Shown one piece after another: positions 1 through 8,656 of a stretch of DNA of 64,000 bases (the stretch's first letter is position 1; every line of letters begins with the position of its first letter). The DNA comes from Qipengyuania vulgaris (GTDB lineage: Bacteria > Pseudomonadota > Alphaproteobacteria > Sphingomonadales > Sphingomonadaceae). The position numbers and the translations under genes are program-made. The stretch covers positions 1 to 64,000 of the forward strand of contig NZ_WTYC01000006.1 in the NCBI RefSeq assembly GCF_009827325.1, in the 5' to 3' direction. Under the pieces are notes generated by a model. That model saw only the letters and a program-made list of their open reading frames with translations, was not told where the DNA came from and did not search any database.

Positions 1-130
1 CCCCATCCCGCATGGCTAAGCCCGAGCGGGACATCGGCGTGAGACAGTTTCGGCGTCCCAAATGAGTTGCTGACAGATTCGAAACATCTGCGATGTCGTG
101 GCCTAGAGCCTAACGAGACAGGAGACGCGG

Positions 131-673
131 ATGCTGGTCGGATACGCACGGGTGAGTTCGTCGGGACAGTCGCTCGATATCCAGAACGAAGCTTTGGCCC
201 ATGCTGGATGCGAGAAGGTCTTCGCCGAGAAGATGTCTGGTCGTTCGGCCAAAGACCGTATCGAACTCGCCAATGCACTCGACTTCGTTCGGGAAGGCGA
301 CACGCTCATCGTCACGCGGCTCGACAGGTTGGCAAGGTCGGTCGGTGACCTTCACCGCATCATCGAGACACTGGCGAGCAAAGGTGTCGCGTTCCGCTGC
401 ATCAACCAAAACGGTGTCGATACCGATACCAGCACGGGCAAGTTGATGTTGAGCATCCTTGGTGCCGTTGCGCAGTTCGAGAATGACATCCGCCGTGAAC
501 GACAGTTGGAAGGCATCGCGAAGGCCAAGGCCGATGGACGTTACAAAGGCCGTCCCGCAACCATCGACCATAAGCAGGTCAAGGCACTTCACCAGAAAGG
601 CATGGGAGCTTCTGCAATCGCCCGTGAGATGAACATCGGTCGTGCCAGCGTCTATCGAGCACTCGCAGCCTGA
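131..673 (+). CDS. Serine recombinase (resolvase/invertase family)
   Basis: 180-residue small serine recombinase that would cut and rejoin DNA through a 5'-phosphoserine link. The N-terminal catalytic domain opens with YARVSSSGQSLDIQ (nucleophile probably Ser9), followed by the TRLDRLARS arginine motif near residue 65 and an AQFENDIRRER helix near 115. The C-terminal HTH runs from about 140 to the end (GMGASAIAREMNIGRASVYRAL). The ATG has an AGGAG 5-6 bases upstream. Length matches Tn3-type resolvases and DNA invertases. The 130 bases upstream hold no gene and could carry its crossover site, but no clear inverted site was found. Two small ORFs follow on the same strand. A second, distinct serine recombinase lies at 61160-61741. 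Family assignment is firm; resolvase versus invertase is not decidable here. Confidence 0.93.
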   Translation: MLVGYARVSSSGQSLDIQNEALAHAGCEKVFAEKMSGRSAKDRIELANALDFVREGDTLIVTRLDRLARSVGDLHRIIETLASKGVAFRCINQNGVDTDTSTGKLMLSILGAVAQFENDIRRERQLEGIAKAKADGRYKGRPATIDHKQVKALHQKGMGASAIAREMNIGRASVYRALAA

Positions 674-711
674 AGGCCATCAGAACTGCTCTACGGCCAT
701 CCTGGCCATAG

Positions 712-903
712 GTGAAACCTTACAATGTCAATCCGACGGGGCACAATGCGGCGTGGGCCATGCTCGCATCGGCATGGACTTCGAATCGCATTGTAGCGTT
801 CCCTATGGCGCGTGTAATAATCTTCTCCACGGTCATCGGCATCATCGGTCATCGGCGTGATATCGTTGACCAACTGACGAACTATGGCACGCTCGACCGA
901 TGA
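712..903 (+). CDS. Small hypothetical protein after the recombinase
   Basis: 63-residue ORF with a GTG start and one hydrophobic stretch around residues 28-47 (RIVAFPMARVIIFSTVIGII). I do not recognise it. Its support is positional: its TGA overlaps the ATG of the next ORF (ATGA at 900-903), which suggests translational coupling, and it follows the recombinase by 38 bases. No strong ribosome binding site is visible. It could be spurious. Confidence 0.3.
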   Translation: MKPYNVNPTGHNAAWAMLASAWTSNRIVAFPMARVIIFSTVIGIIGHRRDIVDQLTNYGTLDR

Positions 904-1307
904 CCGAAAAGACCGTCACCGAAAACGCCGAAACAATCGTCATGCCGAAAACGACCGATACCGCTGCTGGCGATGTCACCGACGCCCATTACAACGATGA
1001 CCAACGTTGGGCCGAAGCCGTCATTGCCAGCCTGCCTTCACGCTCACGCGAAGCGCGAACAGCGTTGGTAAAGGCTTTACTGGACGGTGATGCCTCCTTG
1101 TCCGCTCCTGTCGGGTGCGCCATTAGCGAAAATCCGCAGAGTTCTGGGATTTTCGGTTTCACCCGACAGGAATATGATGGGCACCTGATGGCGACTTTGG
1201 GGCCGATAGCTGCCCGTCCGTGTACAGGCGCAGGAAGGGCGAAAGCTGCCGTTAGGAAGTCACGACCTCTTGGAAGGGGGCTACCGTGGCACAGTTCACT
1301 CCTATGA
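900..1307 (+). pseudogene. Hypothetical ORF whose 3' part is replaced by repeat R1
   Basis: 135-codon ORF. The first 70 residues (acidic, with DDQRWAEAVIASLPSRSREA) look protein-like and unrelated to anything I recognise. From base 1110 the reading frame runs into dispersed repeat R1, so the tail beginning at VGCAISENPQ is translated repeat, not native sequence. The original C-terminus has therefore been lost or displaced. The strand opposite carries the extended tail of the acyltransferase ORF, so only one of the two readings may be real. Its start overlaps the previous stop. Confidence 0.35.
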
Positions 1308-2527
1308 GGGCGTTGACGCTTTAATTTTCCGTGGCCGGTCTCGGCATCATCTTCTCTCTTCTTTTGAATTGGCGCTTTCCTCTTCAGCCCGAGGAATGGT
1401 CGCAGCCACCCAACTCTACGACCGAGCTCATACGTCAGTATGCATCCTGCTAGCGTCGCAAATAGGATGATTGCGAACTGAGATGGTGCAGCGATGCCCG
1501 TTTGCTTGAGCCAGAACCCTACAGCGATGATGATGGTTTGGTGGACGATGTAGAAAGGGAAGATTGCCTCAGTCAGGTACCGCCGCGCCTGGCTATCCCG
1601 GTGGAGATGGGACTGGGCAAAACCAAGCAGCCCGAGAATTGCGCACCACGCGAGTGTAGCGCGCGCGGCGATGCGAGAGGCTTCTATAAGCGCGGAGCCA
1701 TTCCCTTGTGCATGGATAGCAAACATCGCGAGGCAAGCCAGCACCGCTATGAGCAGGAGGTGCTTCCATGCGCCTAAAATCCCGGTCCACGCAGTATTCG
1801 ACCGAGCCAAGGCAACCCCGAAGAAGAAACTGAAGCCGTAGACTGCATGAGCATAAGGATCATCCACTAAGGCATGGGTCTCGCCAAATGCCGGGTGAAG
1901 TGCATACCGAACGATGGTTAGCCAAACGATCGGCAATACGATCAGCCGCCAACCGGAAAACAGCTTGTCGAAGCCATGCTGGATTTTCGGGCGCAGTTCG
2001 ACTGGCAGGGCAGCGAGAATGGCAAGCCCCATCGTATAAACCCAAAGATAGGCAATGAACCAGAGGTGGTTCCATGTGGGTAGCGGAGTGCCGCGGCTTC
2101 CTCCGAATTCGAAGTAATCGTTAAGCCAGAAATGAAGTAACCCGTCCTCGTATCCACCCCTGTCCCTCAGCTCGAACCAAGGTTGGGGCGCGACGAAGAT
2201 CACCATTCCCGCCAAAAGTGGGAGGAGCAGGCGGATCGAGCGACTAGCGGCGAAACTTCCTGGACGGACTAACTTTGTGATTAGCGCACGGGAGACGACA
2301 CCCGAGATCACGAACAACAGCATCAGGCGCCAGGGATTAATTGCCATCATCGGCCACACAGCCCAATCGATCGGCTCGGCAGTCTTTACGTGCCAACCCC
2401 ATGGCACAAAGAACATGCCGATATGATACACGATCAAGAGCCCGAATGCGCCGATCCTGAGCCAGTCCAGACCGAATTGTCGGCCGGTAAGCGCTACGGC
2501 AGCTTGCATCTCATTTCTCCTTGCCAT
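989..2527 (-). CDS. Acyltransferase 3 family membrane protein with repeat-derived tail
   Basis: Polytopic membrane protein, likely transferring acyl groups to a carbohydrate or lipid at the inner membrane (acyltransferase 3 / OpgC-like). The first 390 residues contain about ten hydrophobic segments, beginning with LDWLRIGAFGLLIVYHIGMF, where the Asp, Arg and His are typical of the family's first helix; WNHLWFIAYLWVY and FPFYIVHQTIII are also family-like. After GLKRKAPIQKKRED (about residue 395) the sequence turns hydrophilic and reads through repeat R1 (AIRCPSYSCRVKP), so the last 110 residues are probably acquired rather than functional. It is divergent from the LytTR regulator at 2621, a plausible regulator-target pair. 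ATG start at 2527. Substrate unknown. Confidence 0.82.
   Translation of the reverse strand: MARRNEMQAAVALTGRQFGLDWLRIGAFGLLIVYHIGMFFVPWGWHVKTAEPIDWAVWPMMAINPWRLMLLFVISGVVSRALITKLVRPGSFAASRSIRLLLPLLAGMVIFVAPQPWFELRDRGGYEDGLLHFWLNDYFEFGGSRGTPLPTWNHLWFIAYLWVYTMGLAILAALPVELRPKIQHGFDKLFSGWRLIVLPIVWLTIVRYALHPAFGETHALVDDPYAHAVYGFSFFFGVALARSNTAWTGILGAWKHLLLIAVLACLAMFAIHAQGNGSALIEASRIAARATLAWCAILGLLGFAQSHLHRDSQARRYLTEAIFPFYIVHQTIIIAVGFWLKQTGIAAPSQFAIILFATLAGCILTYELGRRVGWLRPFLGLKRKAPIQKKREDDAETGHGKLKRQRPHRSELCHGSPLPRGRDFLTAAFALPAPVHGRAAIGPKVAIRCPSYSCRVKPKIPELCGFSLMAHPTGADKEASPSSKAFTNAVRASREREGRLAMTASAQRWSSL
1110..1222 (+). repeat. Fold-back repeat copy R1 (right half only)
   Basis: Starts abruptly at GTCGGGTGCGCC and contains the core (CGAAAATCCGCAG... 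degenerate on its right side), the middle right arm GAATATGATGGGCACC and the outer right arm with CTTTGGGGCC. The left half present in R2-R5 (GGCGCAAAGCTGCC... to CAGTGCCCATCA) is missing. The copy lies inside two opposed ORFs: it ends the native part of the plus ORF at 900 and lengthens the acyltransferase C-terminus. Confidence 0.85.
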
Positions 2528-2620
2528 CTAACCTGCCAACCGGATTAAGGTGGGGGTTGACCGGGCGCACGCGGGTCGTGATCAACGGCGGAGCCGACGG
2601 GCTAAAACGTGGGAGGCAGA

Positions 2621-3460
2621 TTGACGAACGGCGGGGATCAAGGGCCGAGCGGTGTCCAAGCCTTTGGGCAGTTCTGGCGCGACCCTCGATGGATCGCTGC
2701 CATAACCTTCCTGGTCTTTGGTTTCATCTATATGCTGGTCAACGCGGCAAGTCTGATCGATCAGCGACGCGCCTTAGGCCAGCCAATCGCCACTTCGCAT
2801 GCTTGGGCACTTGAAGGCAGCAGCTATGCTGCCTGGCTCCTTCTGCTTCCGTTGGTCTTATTTATAGCAGCGCGCCTCGCTGAAGGTGCATTCTGGCGGG
2901 CAGTCGCATTCCACTTTGTAACCTGCATCTTCATCTCCCTTGCCCATAGCGGGGCTATGTTCGCGATCCGCGCTGTGATCTTTTTATGGGCTGGAATCGA
3001 TTACACGCTGTCTGATTCAGTCGGCGGATATCTGGTGTTTGAGCTTCGAAAGGACGTAATCACTTACGTCTCGATCCTCGCAGTTTTTCTGATTGCCAGG
3101 CACATCGGCGTAATCTCAGCACTGTCCCGTGGCAGCGACGACAACTCAGATGACCTGATCGAAGTTCGCGATGGTAGTCGCGTGGTGATGCTGCGGACCG
3201 GCGAAATCGATTGGATCGGAGCAGCCGGTAACTATGTCGAATTGCACGGCCCGTTCGGCAGCGTATTAGCCCGCCGAACTTTGGCGGATCTCTCACAGGA
3301 ACTGGAACCACGCGGTTTCGTGCGGGTTCATCGCTCGCGCTTGGTTCGGCGTTCTGCAATCGCCACCATCACTACCCGACAAAGCGGCGATTTCGACATC
3401 CAGCTCCGCTCGGGGGAGAGTATCGTTGGCAGTCGGCGTTTCCGCCAGAGGCTGGCGTGA
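2621..3460 (+). CDS. Membrane-anchored LytTR-type transcription regulator
   Basis: Four hydrophobic segments fill the first 170 residues (AITFLVFGFIYMLVNAASL, LLLPLVLFIAARL and others). A LytTR DNA-binding domain fills the last 95: IEVRDGSRVVMLRTGEIDWI, then GNYVELHG, TLADLSQELEPRGFVRVHRS and GESIVGSRRFRQRL. There is no receiver domain, so the membrane part is presumably the sensor. I prefer the TTG at 2621, with GGGAGG 4 bases upstream, over the in-frame GTG at 2609, which would place that Shine-Dalgarno inside the gene. It diverges from the acyltransferase gene, its most likely target. Confidence 0.85.
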   Translation: MTNGGDQGPSGVQAFGQFWRDPRWIAAITFLVFGFIYMLVNAASLIDQRRALGQPIATSHAWALEGSSYAAWLLLLPLVLFIAARLAEGAFWRAVAFHFVTCIFISLAHSGAMFAIRAVIFLWAGIDYTLSDSVGGYLVFELRKDVITYVSILAVFLIARHIGVISALSRGSDDNSDDLIEVRDGSRVVMLRTGEIDWIGAAGNYVELHGPFGSVLARRTLADLSQELEPRGFVRVHRSRLVRRSAIATITTRQSGDFDIQLRSGESIVGSRRFRQRLA

Positions 3461-3647
3461 CAGCCCTGAGATGTATCGGAACGGCGGATGCGGGGCGGTT
3501 AGCTGTCCGTCTGCTTTCGGCCAAATTCATCTAAAAGCTGCCATCCCACGTAAGACGCCATGTTTGGAACTCATTGCTAGTCTCCGTTGGAGAATAGCGG
3601 TCGAGTTGGTGCATGCCACATTCGGACCGAGCGTGTATTGAACGGGC

Positions 3648-4934
3648 GTGAAACCCAAGATACTCACTACCCTCCGCGACTATTCGTGGAGCCAGTTCGG
3701 GGTCGATGCACTCGCAGGTGTAACCGTGGCCCTAGTCGCACTCCCGCTAAGCATTGCCATCGCCATTGCGTCAGGCGCGCCACCTGCCGCCGGTCTGGTC
3801 ACAGCTATTGTCGCCGGATTTGTGATTTCGGCTCTGGGCGGCAGCCGGGTGCAGATCGGTGGCCCCACCGGAGCGTTCATCGTGGTGGTATACGGCATCA
3901 TCCACGATCATGGCTATGACGGCTTGCTGATCACCACGCTGATGGCCGGGTTGATTCTTCTACTGGCAGGTTTCCTGCGCGCGGGACACCTTATTCGCCA
4001 CGTTCCCGAAGCAGTTATCGAAGGCTTCACGCTTGGCATTGCGGTGGTGATCGCGGTCAGCCAGCTCAAGGACTTTGCTGGGATGACCGGCCCCGCGTTG
4101 CCTGCCGAATTCCTACCCAAGCTCGAAGGGCTTTGGGCAATGCGACAATCCATCGATCCTGTTAGCGTCGGAATGGGCGTCAGCGCGGTTGCGGCGATGC
4201 TGATCCTGCGCCGCCTGGCGCCGCGAATCCCGTGGCTGGTGCTGGTAGTTGTGCTCACCAGCGTTGCGACAGCGCTTGGCTTGGCACCCGTTGAGACTGT
4301 GAGCGCTAGATATGGTGCGCTGCCGGATACCCTGCCGATGCCGTCACTTCCGAAGATGAGTGCCGACCTGCTGGTCGCGTTGCTTCCGTCAGCACTCACC
4401 ATCGCCTTTCTCGCGGGTATCGAATCCCTGCTCTCCGCAATCGTAGCCGACCGGATGATCGGCGGTGCTCACCGTTCCAATGCAGAGCTGATCGCACAAG
4501 GAGCCGCTAACATTGCTTCACCCCTCTTTGGAGGCCTGCCTGCGACCGGTGCGATTGCCCGCACGGCCACCAATGTGAATGCAGGCGGACGTACACCGGT
4601 TGCTGGCATGATTCATGCTATTGTCGTGTTTTTGGTCTTGCTGGTGGCAGCGCCACTGGCAGGTGCGCTCGTGCTGCCCGCGCTCGCAGCCTTGCTGGTT
4701 GTGACAGCCTGGACAATGAGCGAACCGCACCGCTGGTCCGATCGGTTCCGCTTGCCCAAGGCAGATCTTGCGTTGCTATTAGGAACTGCTGCCATGACAG
4801 TTCTAGCAGACCTCTCTGTCGCCATTGCGGTCGGGACGATGATCGGACTCGCCCTTAGGCTCTCGCGTGGAGAGATAGAAGCTCCAAGCTGGCACACGCC
4901 ATTCCGCTGGGGCGGAGACAAGCGTGAGGACTGA
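3648..4934 (+). CDS. SulP family anion transporter lacking a STAS domain
   Basis: 428-residue permease with about ten to twelve membrane segments. SulP signatures are visible: FGVDALAGVTVALVALPLSI at residues 17-36, VQIGGPTGAFIVVVYGII near 70, PEAVIEGFTLGIAVVIAVSQ near 120, and a conserved stretch around GIESLLSAIVADRMIGGAHR followed by NAELIAQGAANI. It ends soon after the last helix, so the cytoplasmic STAS domain usual in SulP proteins (normally about 550 residues) is absent. Anion specificity (sulfate, bicarbonate, other) cannot be inferred. GTG start with a weak ribosome binding site. The 187 bases upstream carry a GAAAGCAGAC-type motif in reverse at 3501-3518. Confidence 0.9.
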   Translation: MKPKILTTLRDYSWSQFGVDALAGVTVALVALPLSIAIAIASGAPPAAGLVTAIVAGFVISALGGSRVQIGGPTGAFIVVVYGIIHDHGYDGLLITTLMAGLILLLAGFLRAGHLIRHVPEAVIEGFTLGIAVVIAVSQLKDFAGMTGPALPAEFLPKLEGLWAMRQSIDPVSVGMGVSAVAAMLILRRLAPRIPWLVLVVVLTSVATALGLAPVETVSARYGALPDTLPMPSLPKMSADLLVALLPSALTIAFLAGIESLLSAIVADRMIGGAHRSNAELIAQGAANIASPLFGGLPATGAIARTATNVNAGGRTPVAGMIHAIVVFLVLLVAAPLAGALVLPALAALLVVTAWTMSEPHRWSDRFRLPKADLALLLGTAAMTVLADLSVAIAVGTMIGLALRLSRGEIEAPSWHTPFRWGGDKRED

Positions 4935-5027
4935 CCTACTAGCGTTCGCACGGATGCTGGCAGTATTGTCGGGTCGCTAGAAGACCGTCCGCTACGATTG
5001 GGATCGGGTGGATGCTACTGGAGGGAT

Positions 5028-5543
5028 ATGAAAATGAATATCCGGCTTTCGATTTTGTTTTTCGCGATGTTCGCCCTCGCCGCCTGCGTAACGTCGAATG
5101 CTCCTTCCGCCACTGAGAGAATACCACTTCAGGGTGAGAGATCGATCTTTGTTACCAGGCACATGCAAAAAGCCGCAGGTGAGGATCCGGTTCTCAATCC
5201 TGAAGGCTTAGCCGCGGCCGAGCAGCTCGCGGATCTACTGGCAAGCCGAGATATCAAGGGGATCTTCGCCACCGCAACCCGAAGAGCGATGGAAACCGCA
5301 GCCCCCCTTTCAGCGAGGATTGGCGTCCCAATCGCTACCTACAATCCGCGGGATCCCGATTCACTCGCCGCCGCGGTATCTCAGGTCAAAGGCGATGTGC
5401 TGATAGTGGGTCACAGTAACACCGTTCCCCAACTCGTCGCGAGTTTCGGAGGCCATCCGCTGCCGGAAATGACCGAACAGGACTATGGAACGGTATTCAG
5501 GATTGATGCCAACGGTAGCGTCCGTCTGATAATTCTGGATTGA
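5028..5543 (+). CDS. Histidine-phosphatase-family lipoprotein (SixA/PGAM-like)
   Basis: 171-residue exported lipoprotein: signal peptide followed by lipobox LAAC with Cys20. The mature part is a histidine phosphatase fold. The catalytic motif is TRHMQK, where most members have RHGxR or RHAE; ATATRRAMETA supplies the usual arginine and glutamate, and VGHSNTVPQL supplies the second histidine. It would remove phosphate from a periplasmic substrate. The ATG at 5028 and another at 5034 are both served by GGAGGG at 5020-5025; the spacing of 9 favours 5034, which would drop two residues. The replacement of the motif-1 glycine by methionine is unusual, but both histidines are present. Confidence 0.85.
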   Translation: MKMNIRLSILFFAMFALAACVTSNAPSATERIPLQGERSIFVTRHMQKAAGEDPVLNPEGLAAAEQLADLLASRDIKGIFATATRRAMETAAPLSARIGVPIATYNPRDPDSLAAAVSQVKGDVLIVGHSNTVPQLVASFGGHPLPEMTEQDYGTVFRIDANGSVRLIILD

Positions 5544-5614
5544 TGTCGTGGTTCGTCAGAGAGTGAGGAACGATCACTCACCCCCACCAAGATTTGTGAA
5601 AGAATCCGGCGCCC

Positions 5615-6655
5615 ATGATTTCACATGATATAATCGTAATTGGCGGAGGGCAGATGGGGCTCGCACTTGGCTATTACCTAAGGCGTGCTCGCACTGATTT
5701 TTTAATTCTCGATAGCGAACCTGGCCCCGGCGGTACCTGGCGGCACGGATGGGATTCGCTTCGGCTCTTTTCTCCGGCCGGATACAGTTCGCTCCCTGGC
5801 TGGCTGATGCCTCCCGCAGATCATGACGGATTTCCAACTCGTGATGAAGTGATCGCCTATTTCTCACGGTATGAGGAACGCTATGATCTGCCAGTAGACC
5901 GGCCGATCAAAGTCCTCGAGATCCAGCGAGCGGGCGAGGGGCTCGTCATAAATACACATACAGGAGACTACACGGCAAAGCTCGTGGTCAGTGCGACCGG
6001 GACTTGGTCCAAGCCTTACGTTCCAGATATTCCCGGGCGACGCCGGTTCGAAGGTCGGCAAATACATTCAGCGGACTACCGCGCGCCCGATCAGTTTGAA
6101 GGACAGAGGGTGCTTGTTGTTGGGGGCGGCAACAGCGGAGCCCAAATATTCGCCGAAGTCGCGGATGTGGCGGCGGAGGCCGTTTGGGTCACCATCCGCG
6201 AACCGATCCTTCTGCCGGATGATGTCGATGGGCGCGTTCTGTTCGAGCGTGCGATTGCAAGGTTGAAGACAGGAAATCGGGATGAACCGGTGGGCGGGAT
6301 CGGCAATATCGTGATGGTTCCGCCAGTAAAGGCGGCCCGCGATCGCGGAATTTTACGCTCCGTCCGTCCGTTCGTCCGAATGACCGAGACAGGGGTGGTA
6401 TGGCAGGATGGTCGTGAGGCCGAGGTCGACGCAATCATTTGGTGCACCGGCTTCCGGCCCGCTCTCGATCATCTGCGCTCGCTCAATGTCTTGAACGGTG
6501 ACGGACGAGTGGATTTGCAAGGCCACCAAACAATCGAAGAGCCTAGGCTCTGGCTTGCTGGGTATGGGGATTGGAGCGGACCCGGTTCGGCCACCATCAT
6601 GGGGGCGGGACGAACCGCTCGTGATCTGGTCCCGCGGTTGATTTCATGCCTTTAA
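5615..6655 (+). CDS. ArsO-like FAD/NADPH flavoprotein monooxygenase
   Basis: 346-residue two-dinucleotide-binding flavoprotein. The FAD-binding Rossmann motif IIVIGGGQMGLALGYYLRRA lies at residues 6-25, the NADPH-binding motif VLVVGGGNSGAQIF near 168, the VVSATGTWSKP turn near 125 and AIIWCTGFRP near 275. The N-terminal half (PGGTWRHGWDSLRLFSPAGY, SSLPGW) closely fits the ArsO-type flavoproteins often found in arsenic resistance operons. No arsR, arsC or arsB is next to it here, so the arsenic role is only an analogy; a general flavin monooxygenase is the alternative. No clear ribosome binding site. Confidence 0.82.
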   Translation: MISHDIIVIGGGQMGLALGYYLRRARTDFLILDSEPGPGGTWRHGWDSLRLFSPAGYSSLPGWLMPPADHDGFPTRDEVIAYFSRYEERYDLPVDRPIKVLEIQRAGEGLVINTHTGDYTAKLVVSATGTWSKPYVPDIPGRRRFEGRQIHSADYRAPDQFEGQRVLVVGGGNSGAQIFAEVADVAAEAVWVTIREPILLPDDVDGRVLFERAIARLKTGNRDEPVGGIGNIVMVPPVKAARDRGILRSVRPFVRMTETGVVWQDGREAEVDAIIWCTGFRPALDHLRSLNVLNGDGRVDLQGHQTIEEPRLWLAGYGDWSGPGSATIMGAGRTARDLVPRLISCL

Positions 6656-6751
6656 GCCACCCATGTCCCTAGCTCCGAATTGCAAGCCTAGTCTGCAGCC
6701 CTGGTCAATCAGATTGGATCCAGATCACTTCCCGACCAATCCGGCTTTTTC

Positions 6752-6774
6752 AACGTGAAAAACACGTTTGTTTT
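6752..6774 (+). terminator. Possible terminator after the ArsO-like gene
   Basis: AACGTG and CACGTT form a 6-bp stem with an A5 loop, followed by TGTTTTC. It lies about 100 bases after the stop at 6655. The stem is short, so the call is tentative. Confidence 0.4.
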
Positions 6775-6811
6775 CAGGGCAGAATTCGTTTCGGTGACTG
6801 ACCCAAATAAA

Positions 6812-6995
6812 GGCGCGAAGCGGTCATCATTGGGGTAGGAGAACTAAAATTTCCCAATGATTACAGTGCCCATCACTTTCATGTCGGGTGCGCCATTAGC
6901 GAAAATCCGCAGAATTCTGGGATTTGCGGATTTACCCGACAGGAAAGTGATGGGCACCTGATGGCGGCATTGGGGCCGAGAGCAGAGCGTCCGCC
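6812..6995 (+). repeat. Fold-back repeat copy R2 (full length)
   Basis: Complete copy with nested arms. The middle arms GTGCCCATCACTTTC (6866-6880) and GAAAGTGATGGGCAC (6943-6957) are perfectly complementary over 15 bp. Inside them, GTCGGGT (6883-6889) pairs with ACCCGAC (6934-6940). The core around AGAATTCT is imperfect in this copy. The outer right arm runs into GAGAGCAGAGCGTCCGCC. It lies between the ArsO-like gene and the DUF2868 gene without interrupting either. Spurious ORFs on both strands read through it. Confidence 0.9.
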
Positions 6996-7180
6996 AGGAC
7001 ACAGAGCCGCCCCGAAAGCGGTCGCTGCCCCTTCTATCTTCTCCTTTCAAAGAGAAGTAACTCGCTCTTACCTGCTGCGGATCAGGCGGGCTCCTATTCA
7101 TACTCAAATGTGGCTTGAATTGCGCGTCGTTTGCATAACTAAGGTTCGCACGTATGGTCCGGTCAACCGGGGAGTTCCCA

Positions 7181-8656
7181 ATGCGAGAAGACGATGCGCG
7201 TGCGTTTGAGCTCGTCCGTGCTTTTGAGATGGAGGATAGCGACGCTACGTTGCTAACCCGTGAGGATCGGGCCCAAGCTGACGCCGTTGCGCGGAGTGCC
7301 GCAGCGGGCAAATCCGATAAGTGGGCTGGCAAGGAATTTCTTGTCGCTCGTGCGCGCTTTGCCGCCTTACGATTGAAAACACGACATCCCGGCATTGCCA
7401 CTCTCAGCTCTCGCAGCAGTTGGCCACGTTGGCTTGGCGTGGTGCTTCCAGTGTTGGCACTGGGACTGGGCCTCCTTGCGAACGAATTCGGGCAAGGCAA
7501 GCGGATGGATCTGCTCGCGGTGCCCCTGCTCGGTACCATTGCGTGGAACCTCCTCGTTTACCTTTGGCTGCCGGTAGCGGCGGTGAAGGGCATCGGCAGG
7601 CCCCGCCACGACCCGATCTCGCGCGCCGTCGGCTGGATCGCGGGCACAGCGCGTCGCGATTTCAACCGCGGCACGCCGCTCCAACGCGCCGCCGACACCT
7701 TCCAGCGGCGATGGTCAAAGCTCACCGCCCCGCTTGCCGGAGCGCGCATCGCCCGCACGCTACATCTGTCGGCCGCGCTATTCGCCGCCGGAGTGATCGC
7801 GGGCATCTACCTACGTGCGCTGGTGGTGGAATATCGCGCGGGATGGGAAAGTACTTTCCTCGATCCCGAGGCTGTCCATGGTTTGCTGGCCACGGTGCTT
7901 GGCCCCGCGATCGCACTGACCGGCGTGGACATTCCACCTGCAAGCGATTTCCCCGCGCTGCGCTGGAGCAACGGAGATGGCATAATCGCGGGACCATTGA
8001 TCCATCTGTGGACTACGACTTTGGCAGGCGCAGTAATCCTTCCGCGACTGGCGCTGGCGCTATGGCAGGGGTTGAGGGTCGCACGGCTTTCGCATGCCAT
8101 GCAGACATCCGGGCGAGAAGATTTCTACACCAGACGCCTGCTTCGCGCCGGAAGGGGAGATGTGGGCCGTGTACAGGTGACGCCCTATGCCTATACCCCC
8201 GACCATTCGACCAGATCCGCGCTTACCGCCGCACTCGCCCGCGCGCTGGGGGACGGGGCGCAAGTGACTATCGACCCGCCCGTCGCTTATGGCGAGGAGG
8301 AAAACTGGCTTGCCGCGCACTCTCCCGATCCGGGCGTCGATTACCGAGCGCTCCTGTTCTCCGTCGCCGCCACACCTGAGAGTGAAAATCACGGGGCGTT
8401 CGCGAGCGGCGTCGCCAAAACACTGCCCGCCGGGACGATGCTGGCGGCGTTGGTGGATGAAGGCCCGTTCCGCTCCCGGTTCGAGCGGCAAGCGGGATTC
8501 GAAGAACGGATCGGCGGACGATCTGCGGCATGGCGCAGCGTCCTTTCCGAGGCGGGCATCGTTCCGCTCTCGCTCGACCTTTCGAGAGGCGAAACAGAAT
8601 CGCTTGCCGAGCGACTGGAAGGCGGACTACTCCCCGATGCGGAGCTTCGCCGATGA
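7181..8656 (+). CDS. DUF2868 domain membrane protein
   Basis: About 491 residues. Hydrophobic segments lie near residues 85-105 (LGVVLPVLALGLGLLANEFG), 115-135 (LLGTIAWNLLVYLWLPVAAV), 185-205 (HLSAALFAAGVIAGIYLRAL) and 265-285 (LIHLWTTTLAGAVILPRLAL). A cytoplasmic C-terminal half follows, with an ARALGDGAQVTIDPPVAYGE stretch. This is the DUF2868 pattern, which usually travels with a DUF3482 GTPase, exactly the arrangement here (ATGA overlap at 8653-8656). I prefer the ATG at 7181, preceded by GGGGAG, over the in-frame ATG at 7154. The two products probably form one membrane complex; its function is not established. Confidence 0.85.
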   Translation: MREDDARAFELVRAFEMEDSDATLLTREDRAQADAVARSAAAGKSDKWAGKEFLVARARFAALRLKTRHPGIATLSSRSSWPRWLGVVLPVLALGLGLLANEFGQGKRMDLLAVPLLGTIAWNLLVYLWLPVAAVKGIGRPRHDPISRAVGWIAGTARRDFNRGTPLQRAADTFQRRWSKLTAPLAGARIARTLHLSAALFAAGVIAGIYLRALVVEYRAGWESTFLDPEAVHGLLATVLGPAIALTGVDIPPASDFPALRWSNGDGIIAGPLIHLWTTTLAGAVILPRLALALWQGLRVARLSHAMQTSGREDFYTRRLLRAGRGDVGRVQVTPYAYTPDHSTRSALTAALARALGDGAQVTIDPPVAYGEEENWLAAHSPDPGVDYRALLFSVAATPESENHGAFASGVAKTLPAGTMLAALVDEGPFRSRFERQAGFEERIGGRSAAWRSVLSEAGIVPLSLDLSRGETESLAERLEGGLLPDAELRR

